In this document: one piece after another, positions 1 to 15,296 of the stretch | How positions within the stretch are numbered: position 1 is the stretch's first letter | How the letters are laid out: each line of letters opens with the position of its first letter | Source of the DNA: Ettlia oleoabundans | Taxonomy: Eukaryota > Chlorophyta > Chlorophyceae > Chlamydomonadales | DNA length: 19,197 bases | Direction of reading: 5' to 3' | NCBI GenBank assembly: GCA_019693395.1 | Contig: JAAMXP010000792.1 | Location: 893-20,089 of the forward strand | Position numbers and translations under genes: made by a program | Notes under the pieces: model-generated | Seen by the model: the letters and a program-made list of their open reading frames with translations, nothing else | Told to the model about the DNA's origin: nothing | Databases searched by the model: none

Positions 1-1884
1 CCCCCCTCCTCTTTGACCCCTGCCTTTCAAAAAGCAACCGCCCGCCTCGCACCTGCGTATGGTAGGGTTGTGTGCGCCGCAGTTCTGGCACTTGCCACCG
101 CTGGGCTGCTTCTTGAAGAACTCTCCTATGGTGTCTATCATGGCCTCCAAAGTCTGTGCCGTCATACAAGCTGGGTTGCGTGGACCCATGCCTGCTTTGC
201 ATGAAACGCCAGGCAAGCAAAGAGCAGTTGACACCAGCGTGAGACAGGGAATGATGTGCAGCACCGTGGGGTGCATTTGCAAGGCCCGTCACCCATCCTT
301 TGCACCCCCTGACTCACCCTTGGCTGCCCGTGCTGCACTCGACTTGACCCCCTTGGACACATCGTAGCTGAATTGCTTGGCAGCTCCGTCCCCAAGGTCA
401 TCAAAATGATTGAGAGCATCATCCAGAATCTCTCCACCTGCGACAAAGGCGGTATGATAGGAGACATTGAATGCGGTACACGTGAGATGGAAGCTGGGTC
501 GTGCGACGGTCCAAGGCACAGCCAAAACTCGCCTGCCCAGCCACCTTACCAAAAGCCACCCACCCACAAGCCTCTTAGCCATGCACGCATGCACCAGAGC
601 ATACAGGACACCCATCCACCCTAGGACTCGCCACCCCACAACCCATGTAGTGGTCTGCCACTCACCCGCTTTCTTAGCTGCCGCCGACGTGCCCACCACC
701 AAGTTCTGGGCCTCCACCAGCCTCCCCTGGCTCAGCAGCTGCAGGCGGCGGCGGAACCGCTCCACCTCCCCCCCAGCCATGCGCAGCTTGAAGCAGTGCA
801 GGCAGGTGCAGCGTAGCAGCTTGTAGAGGGTGCTGCAGGCAAGGAGCGTTGGGCGGTAGAACGTGTGAGGGCAACCAAACGTGAGGGGCAAGATCGGGCT
901 TTGTGCTACAACAAACAAAGGTTGGTGGGTATCATGGTTGACTGCAAACTAAACTTGACTCAGGTCCACAGCAAGCGTGCTTCACCACAATCCCATCCAG
1001 GCGCACACAAAGTCACCGACTGATAAACATATAAATGACCGGCAAAGAAGCAATGAGCTGGCAGTAGCATGACTCACATGAACACCAGGGGGTTGTACAG
1101 TGGTACTGCAAGCTCAATGTGCCCAAAATGTCCCGGACACTCATAGCTGCTGAGCCCGCAAGTCGCGCACCTGCACCAACAGCATTTCCCACCTTTACAA
1201 ATCCATGCAACTGATTTAGAACAAGTTGATCAACTCGACAAGTGACGTGTGGCACACGACTGCGGGCAAGTATTTTATATGAGCAGCAGGAGCGGCGGAA
1301 TGGAGGATAGGCACCTTGAGTACTTGAGCAACCACAAGGCTGCCAGCAGCGATTGTGAGCCGTTGGCAGCGACGCTTATCCGTGGTGGGGTGGTGGCAGC
1401 AGCAGCAATGCAGCAGCACCAATGAAAGCAGCACCGGCGGCAGCTGCGGAAACAGAGCAACATAGCCAGCGGCAACAGCCTGCTCAGCCAGGAAGAGCGA
1501 GGGATGTGGGCAGCAGCCGCGAGCAGCCCGAATATTAGGGCTCACCGCTCCTTAGGATCCATGGGCCCAAAGGCAGGGTCATACAGGCCGCCCCTGACAG
1601 CTTGTTTCAAGTTGTCAAAGATTATAGGGGCCACCACCTTTTTCACACTAATTGTGCGTATCTGCAGGCAGAAAGCGGCAGCGAAGTGGGCCGACAAGTT
1701 GGCAAGAAGGCTGGCGGCAGTGGCGGTGAAGCCGGCAACGCCAGCTCCGGCCTAGTTTGTCTCGTGAATGTTGGTGCATAAACTCCTGCTGCATTGTCCG
1801 CACCTCGTCGTCATTGAAGAAGCCAAAGGAGACCGCCGCAACCTGTGCGGTGGTTATCTCCTTTGAGTGCAAACTGCTCTGCAT
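1..1884 (-). CDS. NRPA1: RNA polymerase I largest subunit (NRPA1/RPA1), 5' part, 6 exons
   Basis: Largest catalytic subunit of nucleolar RNA polymerase I, which transcribes the 35S/45S pre-rRNA. Exons on the minus strand are 1884-1804, 1661-1546, 1170-1078, 832-666, 437-318 and 170-53; all phases join, giving about 231 residues. Seen: N-terminal VSFGFFNDDE, then RTISVKK and GGLYDPAFGPMD. Next comes the clamp zinc site CATC...CPGHFGHIELAVPLYNP, followed by TLYKLLRCTCLHCFKL and the second Cys pair KCQNCGAHNP. These are hallmark clamp-core segments; the sequence around VFITLYKLLRCTC fits RPA1 better than RPB1 or RPC1, as I recall them. The start at 1884 is supported by an in-frame TAA three codons upstream. 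After exon 6 a CAG|GTGCGA donor at 52-51 leads off the window, so the catalytic core is not seen. The gene is head-to-head with poly(A) polymerase. Confidence 0.9.
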
Positions 1885-2301
1885 CTTTGCTTACTATAGC
1901 ACTTTGATTGCGCAGCTTGGCACACTGCAAACTTCACGTTGCGGACCTCACGCATGCACCAGCATGCCCGCTGAACCCTCGAGTTCCCGGGCTACCGCTG
2001 CCGCGGCAATGCCTATACATTTGTGAGCGTGCTGTCGCCGCGGTAAATAAGCCGTGGCGTGCATGCTGTGCGTTGCCACTTTGGCGATCCTGTTACGGCA
2101 GAATACAGGCCAGCTCTGCCCTCAACGCAGTGTCTCGTTGCCGCTCTGTGTTATTGATCACCTTAGCTTGGTATCGAGGCGGTTGCAGCAGCCGGCCGCC
2201 AATCGGCGTCGCCCTACACCACATTTGCAGGCTGCCGCTAGCTGCCGCGTTCACAGTTTGCGGACCGTGATTACCAGCTGCGGCAGGGGCTGGCAGGGGC
2301 G
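1885..2301. promoter_or_regulatory. Shared head-to-head intergenic region (NRPA1 / PAP)
   Basis: These 417 bp separate the two start codons (1884 minus, 2302 plus), so both promoters and both 5' UTRs must lie here, unless an upstream non-coding exon exists. No clear TATA box is seen. The ORFs in this stretch have no recognisable product. Calling it a bidirectional promoter is an inference from the geometry. Confidence 0.5.
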
Positions 2302-7630
<5,329 letters not shown>

Positions 7631-8327
7631 GCTTGCTGCTTGGACAGTTTGTGCAACTGCCGAGAGTCCACTGGCAGGATATGTGCTTGGCTGGGTGTAG
7701 TAGCTTGAGGAGCTTTCTTGGGTTTGCCGCTGTAGATTACAACATATCTTTTTGCCAGCTGTGGGTATCCTGGCGGACCTGTTCTGCTTTGCTTGCTTAA
7801 GTATGCCTTGGTTTTCTTTCGTGCCGTGCCACTGCTGGCCCTGTTGCTGTGCTGCCTTGCTGGCACCTGGTTGCAGGCTCAGTGGCACTTGAGCAGCGGC
7901 ACATTGCAGCACATCGGGCAGGCGCGGCAAGCAAGCAAGGTAGGCTGCTGCGGGTGCGGTAGGCGTGCGGCACCTTTCCTTCACTGGTACCTGTGCAGGG
8001 TCGGCTACGCGCGGAAGCCCAGAGCGGCCTTCAATCGCGTGGCATGCCATGCTTGCCAGCTTGCTTGGCTTGATAGATCTTGCTAGTGTAGCACACTGTA
8101 ACAAAAACAAAAAGTACCAAAGCTCGAGAGAAACATAGCGATGAGAAGCAAGAAAAGCAGGCAAGCAGGAATTTGCTGAAGAGAGCACCAAGCAATAATT
8201 GTGGCAAGGTACAACGACCAATGGCAATGGCAGACACAGAAGCAGTCTCAGGAGCTCAGCAATAAGCAGAAGAGCATTTGCGGCAGCCAGTGTGGACTTG
8301 CTGCGCAGATGGAACTGCAACCGCCTC
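7631..8327. other. Convergent 3' regions of PAP and the 8328-9178 gene
   Basis: No supported coding exon. A TGTAA on the plus strand at 8097-8101 is the first one after the PAP stop. On the minus strand the first TGTAA (TTACA at 7737-7741) after the 8328 stop lies 590 nt downstream. If both are used, the two 3' UTRs overlap. The long minus ORF through this stretch shows no conserved segments. Confidence 0.4.
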
Positions 8328-9178
8328 CTATTGTGTCCCTTCACTGCTGCCGCTGCTGGGACTGCCGCTGCTGCTGCCACTGTTCATTGCTGCATTGATA
8401 GCGTCTGCAACTGGCTCCAGAAGCCGATAAGCCTCTAGGGCATGCTCACCATGTGGGTTGGACACTCTATCGGGGTCAACAAGCTGCAAGTAATCAGCCT
8501 GCAGGGTGCGCTGCACAGCTGACAGCGGCACACGTTGTTCTTCTTCGTGTGAAACGAGCCAGACCGAGTTGGCGGTATCCTCCTCGAGCCGCTCAATGGC
8601 CACCTCAGCTGCCGCCACCTGCACATCTTATTTTGGCTCTTATGTATCTGCATTACAGTTCTTTGCTGAACTCCTGGGTGCCCTTCTTGCAATCAGGATC
8701 CAGCTGCCTTGACCGGCCTGTGGCAGCCAACAGCAGCATGCAAATGGCTGAAGGAAGGCAGCAGCCAACAAGCCATGAGGACAGGCCGGACGTGGCACCT
8801 TTGCTCGCTCCGTCTCACCTGGCTGACTCTTCCAAGTGCTGAGGTGCCATCAGCCGCAGCATACACCACAATGTCCCATTCTTGAAGGTCAGACGACGCT
8901 AACGCTTGCAGCTGAGGCAGGAGTGTGGGTGCATGATCTTAAGTTGGTCGGTGGCAGAAGCAAGGCGTATCATGGCGGCGGCAGGCCCACAAAGGTCCCT
9001 AGGCTCGCCTAGCTGCCTGCATCGTGGCCAAACATTTCTCGGGTGACCTTACCTTCGCTTCTGTACCTCGTCCCTTGAGCCAGGGGCGACGTGGTTGCGA
9101 GCGGTGACACTTGCTGGTGGTAGCTCCCGCCATAGCTCGGAAAAACGCATTTTGCGACGCTGCAGTTGCAGCGGGCAT
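8328..9178 (-). CDS. Small protein, plastid-transit-like N-terminus, product unknown, 3 exons
   Basis: Exons on the minus strand: 9178-9053 (42 codons), 8911-8819 (31 codons), 8618-8328 (96 codons plus TGA). All join in phase 0 with GTAAGG and GTGAGA donors and CAG acceptors, giving 169 residues. Residues 1-42 (start MPAATAASQNAFFRAMAGAT) are rich in Ala, Ser, Thr and Arg and have a single acidic residue near the end, as in algal chloroplast transit peptides; plastid targeting is an inference. Residues 50-95 contain EWDIVVYAAADGTSALGRV, then VAIERLEED and SVWLVSHEEEQRVPLSAV. This alternation of short beta-like segments resembles a small SH3-like barrel. LVDPDRVSNPHGEHALEAYR (about 121-140) looks like a conserved motif. 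The end is Ser/Gly-rich. I do not recognise the family. Confidence 0.6.
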
Positions 9179-9995
9179 GTTTATTGACTAGAAGACACGG
9201 CAGGAGCGCTCTTTAGGAAGCACTGCAGGCGGCCGTGGTCCCTGCGCTGCCAGGGATAGGAACGACGGTTGAAATGTAGAAAAGTAAGGTCTGAAAGTAG
9301 ATCAGAGACAATCAAAACATTGCAAAATGCAATGTGGTTGAGCCTGGCTCAAGGCGCTAGCGCTCCCTCTCATGACGCCAGCCACAGCGCCATACACAAC
9401 ACCAGCGCCCCCCAGCGGTTTCACAACGCCTTTGCTGCGTAGTATGCACTAATACCCGTGATGGTGGTGCTGTGTGAGTTACAGCGGCTTCCCACAGGCC
9501 AGGTACCATGGCAAAATTGGAGCTCCAGGTGCCCCGGGGCTGTAGCATGCCGCGGTTGGAGCGTGATGCGAATGTGGCAGCCCCTTGGAACATGTATACA
9601 CTGAAGAGAAGGTTGTGCGTACGTCGGCATGTGCATATCTTGTTGGGCAGCAACTGGGCACGTAAGCTCAAACCGTTGGGGTTGGTCGCGGCTGTGTTTC
9701 ATGGCCTTTGCTGCCAAGATGCACCCGTGTCATCGACATACTAGCTTGCTTGAATGGCAGGTGATAGCTTGCACTTTCGCTGATTGGCCAATCACCAATG
9801 ATGCTACCAACAACATGAAACATTGCAGGGAGTGCAGTTGAATGTTGAGTGCGGCATGCACGCTATGCAGGGGCCTGCCGCCAGCATGGCAGTGTTTACC
9901 AATAAACGTGGTTCTTCCTTGGCCTTACCACGCTCGCTGCGCATCAACCACGCTACATGTTATGTGGTCGTCCCACACCGAGTATTGCCTGGTGC
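9179..9995. promoter_or_regulatory. Divergent intergenic region, no confident gene
   Basis: This stretch separates the minus-strand start at 9178 from the plus-strand start at 9996 and must hold both upstream regions. Open frames of 60-104 codons on both strands (for example 9421-9717 minus, 9508-9744 plus) show no conserved segments, and none has convincing exon borders. A further upstream exon of the CUE-Smr gene is possible but not seen. Confidence 0.4.
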
Positions 9996-11806
9996 ATGGC
10001 CGACTTCGCCGCGCAATGTGCCACGCTTCAAGAAGCCTTTCCTTCCCTGCAGCTCAAATCAATCGAAGCATCGCTTCGAAAACATGGCAACATTGACATT
10101 GCGGCTACAGTGCTGCTTCAGGTGCATTGCTGGCAGCGCCATTGCCGGCTAGCTGCCAGCTGCCTGCCTGCCCTCTTCTTCTGAGCGCTCTGCAGCAACC
10201 ATGCTGGTTTCTTTCCATTTTTACAACCCATTAGAACCATATAAGTGTGTTTAATGACTTGATATGCAGGAGAAGGATGCAGCAGCCTCAAGACAGGGGC
10301 GTAAGAAGGCAGCGCGGCATCGCACCGGGCCGTCTTGGGGCACGCTTGCCAGAGCACCCAACGCGCAGCTGCCAGTTGCACCACGCTTCACACCTGCAAC
10401 ACGGCTTGCAGAAGCAGACCATGTAGCAGCAGGAGGAGCATTCGCAGGCGATTCCCCTGCCAAGGCTGCAACTACTGATGTGTTGAGGCCAGCTTCAGGG
10501 TGGCAGCAGGCTGCAGAGCCAGCTGGTCGTGCTCCTCAAGCACCCCGGCGTGCACAGCAGCCAGCGGGGCCAGCAGCAGCAGCAACAGCGCGGCTGCTGG
10601 CACAGCATGAGTGGGCGGGGCGGGAGCTGGTGGTCGCAGTAGTGGAGGCAGTAGCTGGGGATGCGGACAGGGCCGCTGCCATGCTGGCTGATATGGTGGC
10701 TGCTGACGACGGGTCCACAGCATCCCCTGCTAGCCAGCAGCATGCAGCACCCAGAGGAGCAGCCCAGGAGGCAGGCTGCCTGTTCGCACAGCTGCCAGGG
10801 TCTGAAGGGGCTGAATGGACGGCCGGCAGCACTGCTGCAGATTATACCACTCGGCGCAGCAGCAGCGATGAAGATGGCGAGTCGCAGCAGCAAGACCCTT
10901 ACCTCCTGCACCGCCGGCATGCGCTGGCGCTGACGCGGAGGTGGCAGCGGGCGGCGCGAGCCGCTGCGGCAGCCTGCAGTGCTGGCCATCACTCCTCGGC
11001 TCGCCAGCTGGCAGGGCAGGTGCAGCGGCTGCGGCGGGAGGCCCTGGCGGCGCATGCAGAAGCAGCAGAGAGGATAGAGATGGAGAACAACCGGAACAAC
11101 AGGTGAGGGGGCCCTAGGCATAGTTCGCTGTTTGTTGCTGGAGGTTACAGCACAGTGTGCACAACAGGTGGCTCCCGGCGGCTGGGACTTAGGGCGAGAA
11201 ACCGCGGTACTGGTGCGAGGTAGAAGCCTGCACGGCCTCTGGGCCTACCTAGAGCGACATGTGGACGCGTTGCCAGCCGGTTGATAGCAGCGATGGATTC
11301 TGCACATTGCATCTTTTGTGCTTCCAGCTGTCCAGGCAACTGTTTCCTGTCTGTTTTGGCAGAGCACCTATCAACTCTCCAAACAGTTGACATCATCACA
11401 CAACTGCCCCCTTGCCTTCGCTCCCCATTCCTCCCTTTGCCCTTGCAGCCTTTTCGAACTCGATTTACACGGGCTGCATGCACAGGAAGCCATTGCCGCA
11501 CTTGACCGCCGCTTAGCATTGCTTCACAACTTGCTTTCTGACCCCGCCACGGCAGCAACTGTACCTTACACAGCGGGGACAGTCAGCAGCAGCGGCAGCA
11601 GACGTGCAGCCCATCACTTGAGGGTGGTGGTGGGGCGGGGCGTGCACTCTAGTCATGGTGAGGCCAGCATCCCGCGGGCAGTAGAAAACCATCTAACGGC
11701 TCTGGGGCGCCGCTTTGAGCTGCGTGCCGGAGTGATTGACGTGCAGCTACGGGTGGCGGCAGCGCTGGGCAGCGCTAATCGGCCGGCAGTGATAAGCTTT
11801 GAATAA
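9996..11806 (+). CDS. CUE - DUF1771 - Smr domain protein (CID7-like), 3 exons
   Basis: Exons 9996-10121, 10270-11102 and 11449-11806 join in phase to give 438 residues. Residues 10-42, LQEAFPSLQLKSIEASLRKH..., fit a CUE ubiquitin-binding helix bundle. A second UBA/CUE-like segment, LVVAVVEAVAGDADRAAAMLADM, lies near 160-183 in an Ala-rich stretch. Residues about 250-319 (DPYLLHRRHALALTRRWQRA to MENNRNN) fit DUF1771, the extension that precedes Smr in eukaryotes. The Smr domain follows, with FELDLHGLHAQEAIAAL (LDLHGL at 324-329) and VVVGRGVHS (GRGVHS at 382-387); such domains are RNA endonucleases or nicking nucleases in known members. The order matches plant CTC-interacting-domain proteins CID5/6/7 and part of N4BP2. 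No PAM2 motif is visible. The start is inferred; an ATG at 9957 is also in frame. A TGTAA lies 46 nt after the stop. Confidence 0.88.
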
Positions 11807-11851
11807 TTATTGTAGCTGTACCTTCGTAGTAGTGACCTAAACTACCCCTGG

Positions 11852-11856
11852 TGTAA
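11852..11856 (+). promoter_or_regulatory. TGTAA polyadenylation motif of the CUE-Smr gene
   Basis: TGTAA 46 nt after the TAA at 11804-11806, in TGGTGTAACATT. Chlorophyte nuclear mRNAs typically carry this motif shortly before the poly(A) site. Confidence 0.65.
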
Positions 11857-12225
11857 CATTGATTGGCTTGCAAGGATTTGCAGTGACCAGGACGGCTTTT
11901 TGGCGCTGGCGCCACTTCAGCGTCATCCATTGGCAGCGACTTTCCTCTGGCCCTTTTTACTTCATCATACCCGCAGGTTGCGTCGTACAGTTCAGCAACA
12001 CAGCACGTGGGGTGGAGGTGGCGGCATAGCTCGCTGTAGAGCCGCAATCTCCTCGGCCGGCTTACAACTGCGTTCTCCTAGCTATAAGCTTCAAACAGGC
12101 ATTTGAAAGTGCCGGACACCTTGCACTGTCATTCCAAGGCAAAAGACTGCCTGCCAAGCAAGTCATGGCTCCACTGTGCAGCTCAGTGCAGCGGCGTTCA
12201 TGCTCCATGAGGCGGAGCATGCCTC
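11857..12225. other. Intergenic stretch, nothing clear
   Basis: Between the CUE-Smr poly(A) motif and the first candidate exon of the next gene. A frame across 12093-12370 reads SFKQAFESAGHLALSFQGKR and onward, but has no good splice borders and no recognisable family. Confidence 0.35.
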
Positions 12226-13993
12226 ATGCACTTGTGCACAGGCGCAGTGAATTTGAGTCGCCGACTGTCGGCACTGGGCGGTGTGGGCTCCAGTGCTGCT
12301 GCCGACATGGCGCTGGGAAGTGCGTTTTGTCACTGGTTGCGCCAGGTGGGAGTCGAAGATTGAATTGCTGAGGAGGCAAGTAAACATACATTCACGTTCA
12401 CGTTCACTTCAAACGAAGCTGAATGGACTGTTGTGCAGCAGCAGCAACAACAATGAGCAGCATGGTCAGAGCAACAGGCGGCAGCAGCAGCCGCAGGAGG
12501 AGCAGGAGCAGCAGGGGCAGGGGCTACACGAGTCACCACAGTAGGCTGAGGAGCAACCTGAGCTAATGCACAGGTGCGCTGGCCAGCCAAATGCATGTGC
12601 TTTGCCTGATCCAGGTACTTGCGGGGGCGGCATCAACAACAAGCACTCCTGAGGATGGCAGGGCTGTAGAATCTGGCTACAGGAAGGGTAGTCAGAGCAC
12701 GTGTCAGGAGTGCAAGAGAGGGTTTGTTGTAATGGCAGCGTATGCTGGTGGCAAGAAGGGTCAGTGTACAGCTAGGAGGAGTGACAGCTCCGCTTTGCCG
12801 CACTGCAGAAGCTCCCTTGACTGCTCTGCACTGCGCTGGCAGGTTTGAACAGTTGAGTAGTTCCGTGGCAGGCGAACCGCGTACTCGATGCAATGCGTGC
12901 TGTCGGTACCTGCGGGGCTTACTCCTCACAGGAGGCAATCTTGCAGAGGCTGGAAGAGGTGGAGGGTGCTGTTGCCACCCACGCCGCCCTGCTCGCCAGC
13001 CTCAGGGAAGACTTTGGCCGCCTCATCGACCTGGCCGATACACTCGTTGACAGTTTGACCAGCCTGTTTGATAAGTCAAGTAGGGAGTTTGCAGAAATTG
13101 TGGCTGGCATGGAGATAATTGGGAGACATGCCGTCCTCAGTAGCATGGAGGCGCAAGGGGTGTCACAGATGCATGTCAATTATCTGCAGCTTTCTACAGG
13201 TGGGTGGAGCAGGTACACCAGGGCTGGCCTGGCTCTCGTGATGCGTACCCCCCTGTCCTTCAATCTTGCAGCGCTACATGGCAATTTGCCTGCCCTGGGG
13301 TGACAGTCACCATTAGGTGCACCTCCCTCCTCAGCTCAGCGCTCTCGACACATGGGGCCACATAGTTTGCGGTACCGTTGGCACATGCCGTAAAGGTGGC
13401 AGGTGCCGCATGCAACACCCGCGCTGCAGTGGAGGATCCGGCAAAATGCGTGAGCATTGTGTTCCTGCCGGCCAGCGAGGAGGATATCATGCAGGCGCTG
13501 ACTCAGTATCATGCGAGGTACCTCGCCACCCGGCGGTGTGTGAATGATGAGATGCGGGTAAGCCGGGCACATGCGCATTGATGCCAGAAGATGCTTGAGA
13601 AGTAGCAACGGGTATGTGGGCATCAGCCGGTGTGTGTAAGCCTTCCAATGCTCTTGGTCCTGCTGGAAGTATGCCTTCCAGCCACTCACTTGTTCAATGG
13701 CCGTCCTGCACTGCAGGAACTGGATGGCAGTGGACTGGAGCAGGTGCTGAGCGCCTTTCCCGGCCAAGTCACTGATTGGGATGCCGAGATGCAGCTGCTG
13801 AGCGAGGTAGGCATGTGGGGCTGTCACCTCTACTGCACGCCAAAATAGTACCAAGTTGTGATTGCTAGAAGGCGAGTGGCTGGAGTTCCAACGTGCATGC
13901 AAAAAATGGCGACTGGGCGCCAATGCCCCGCTGCATCTGCATGTCGGACCCAATGCTCCTGTTGACTGGCTACGGCAGCAGGAAGGTGTTTAG
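12226..13993 (+). CDS. Unrecognised helical/coiled-coil protein, about 5 exons
   Basis: A phase-consistent model is 12226-12345 (weak), 12932-13199, 13403-13557, 13717-13810 and 13869-13993 (TAG), 253 residues. The strongest exon, 12932-13199, encodes EAILQRLEEVEGAVATHAAL, then LREDFGRLIDLADTLVDSL and SLFDKSSREFAEIVAGMEII, a long amphipathic helical or coiled-coil stretch. Later exons encode AVEDPAKCVSIVFLPASEED, ALTQYHARYLATRRCVNDEM, LEQVLSAFPGQVTDWDAEMQ and EWLEFQRACKKWRLGANAPL, ending WLRQQEGV. I recognise no family. The junction into 13403 has a poor pyrimidine tract. The last intron works in phase only with a GC donor at 13811; the ordinary GAG|GTAGGC donor shifts the frame. The first exon is supported only by phase and a good CAG|GTGGGA donor. 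Two TGTAA motifs follow the stop. Confidence 0.5.
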
Positions 13994-14209
13994 ACGCCGT
14001 GCCAAGGCTGCTGGGTGGTGCAGCGATATGTGCATGCTGGTAAAGCTAAACCTGTACAAGCAAAATAGTGACTGTCGTATTTTACAGTTGCACGTCCTGC
14101 TCAGTCGTCAGCCAGACAATGCATGAATGACCAATGCTCAAATTGATGTGCCTGTTCAATCTCATGCAACTTCGCTTGCACTTTGCCAGCGCAATGCACA
14201 GCCATCGAT

Positions 14210-14229
14210 TGTAAAGGCATAGGTTGTAA
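14210..14229 (+). promoter_or_regulatory. Two TGTAA polyadenylation motifs
   Basis: TGTAA at 14210-14214 and again at 14225-14229, about 217-235 nt after the stop of the unrecognised gene. They probably mark its poly(A) site. Confidence 0.5.
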
Positions 14230-15296
14230 AACGCAAAAACTGCGCAAGGAGGAGTTCAGGTCCTACAAGGCTCATGCACCGCTTACTTCTTCATCTTTGC
14301 AAGTCTTGCCTTTTTCAAGCCTGATTCTGGGACACTATGGAAAAGGAGTGTGCTGCCTCGGAAACCTGCTACCCTTCCCTGTTGCAACGCTTCCTCTCGG
14401 GCTGCTATTCATGTCAGGCATGCTCATGGAGACGCAGGTTTGGCTGCTGTTTTGCAAGGCGTGGGCACCAGTTGACAGCTGATGCTGAGTAAGGCGGTTA
14501 TGGGCGTTGCTGTTGGGACTTCCTTGGCTTGCACTACTGTCCTGCTATGTTACAAGGTACGAAGGCCTAAAGTCAGCAGGATGGCCACAGTACACAGCCG
14601 ACAGCCAAGTGTTGCCGGAAGGCAAGCTGCGCAGAATGCAAAGCAAGGCGAGGGCCACAAATGTAGCAAGACGCTCATAGCAAGCATTGTACAGCTTTCT
14701 ACGAAGATATGCAGGTACAGCAGGGGGGGTGCAAACCAAATATTGACTGCCGCTTGCGCTGACTAGGTGGGCAGCTGATGTCCAGTGCAAGGAAGGCCCG
14801 CAAAAGGCATTGGCAGGCAGCCCAGGCTTCTGAGGCCATGCTTCCGCTTCATAAACTCATCTAAGGAGGCGAGCATCAACCATGACCTTCGGTGCACGTT
14901 GGAAAGGCCAGCTGAGGAGCAACGCTACGGGCCCTTGTCTCCAAGGGTAAACACCTCACTCTACCACCTCATCCCACCGCTTCCACCACTCGGTTGGCCC
15001 AAGCCTTGCTGGCCACATGCAATGGTTCCAGAGGCGCCCCAATGCGCTGCAAGAAAGGGCTCGTGTGCGCAGTTAGCACAGCAAGCAGCAAAATCCGTGG
15101 GCCGTGATGCTGCGAAAAGGGGGTTGGTGATACAGCTTTGGGTACGCACAATCAGGGTACTTGGCTGCGGTCATGCTTACTCTGGGTAATAGGCACGTAA
15201 TTGGTGCCTATTACCCAGATTAGCGGTCAGCATAGGGACTGCAGACTGCACACTGAAATCATCAACACGCAGTTGTATCTACCCCTTACCTGCATG
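14230..15296. other. Long stretch without a confident gene
   Basis: Lies between the 12226-13993 gene and the 3' end of the NNF1-like gene. Open frames occur on both strands. One candidate first exon at 14482-14556 (MLSKAVMGVAVGTSLACTT..., then AAG|GTACGA) would encode a single hydrophobic helix, and 14776-14862 reads MSSARKARKRHWQAAQASEA and onward. Neither can be built into a supported gene. The stretch contains the inverted repeat at 15181-15219. Confidence 0.35.
15181..15219. repeat. Perfect 16-bp inverted repeat with 7-nt loop
   Basis: Arms TCTGGGTAATAGGCAC (15181-15196) and GTGCCTATTACCCAGA (15204-15219) are exact reverse complements around the loop GTAATTG. The flanking bases do not pair. 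It lies 78 nt beyond the stop codon of the NNF1-like gene, so in that gene's 3' flank or 3' UTR. Confidence 0.95.

Noticed and set aside
1216..1545. 109-codon minus-strand open frame between NRPA1 exons
   Set aside because: It lies entirely in intron 2 of NRPA1. The flanking exons join in phase to give MDPKER|CATCGLSSYE, so no coding is needed here.
10495..11121. 208-codon minus-strand open frame
   Set aside because: It is antisense to the Ala-rich CUE-DUF1771 exon, where GC-rich codons give few stops on the other strand; no recognisable product.
12391..12407. TTCACG hexamer repeated nearly three times
   Set aside because: Too short to separate from chance; it lies in a probable intron.
12281..12544. 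Plus-strand frame with Gln/Glu/Arg-rich tail (CAG repeats)
   Set aside because: Translated CAG/GAG repeats, with no good splice borders in that frame. A different frame gives the better candidate exon 12226-12345.
14785..15189. 134-codon plus-strand open frame upstream of the hairpin
   Set aside because: No conserved motif, no upstream promoter or splice context, and competing frames look equally coding.
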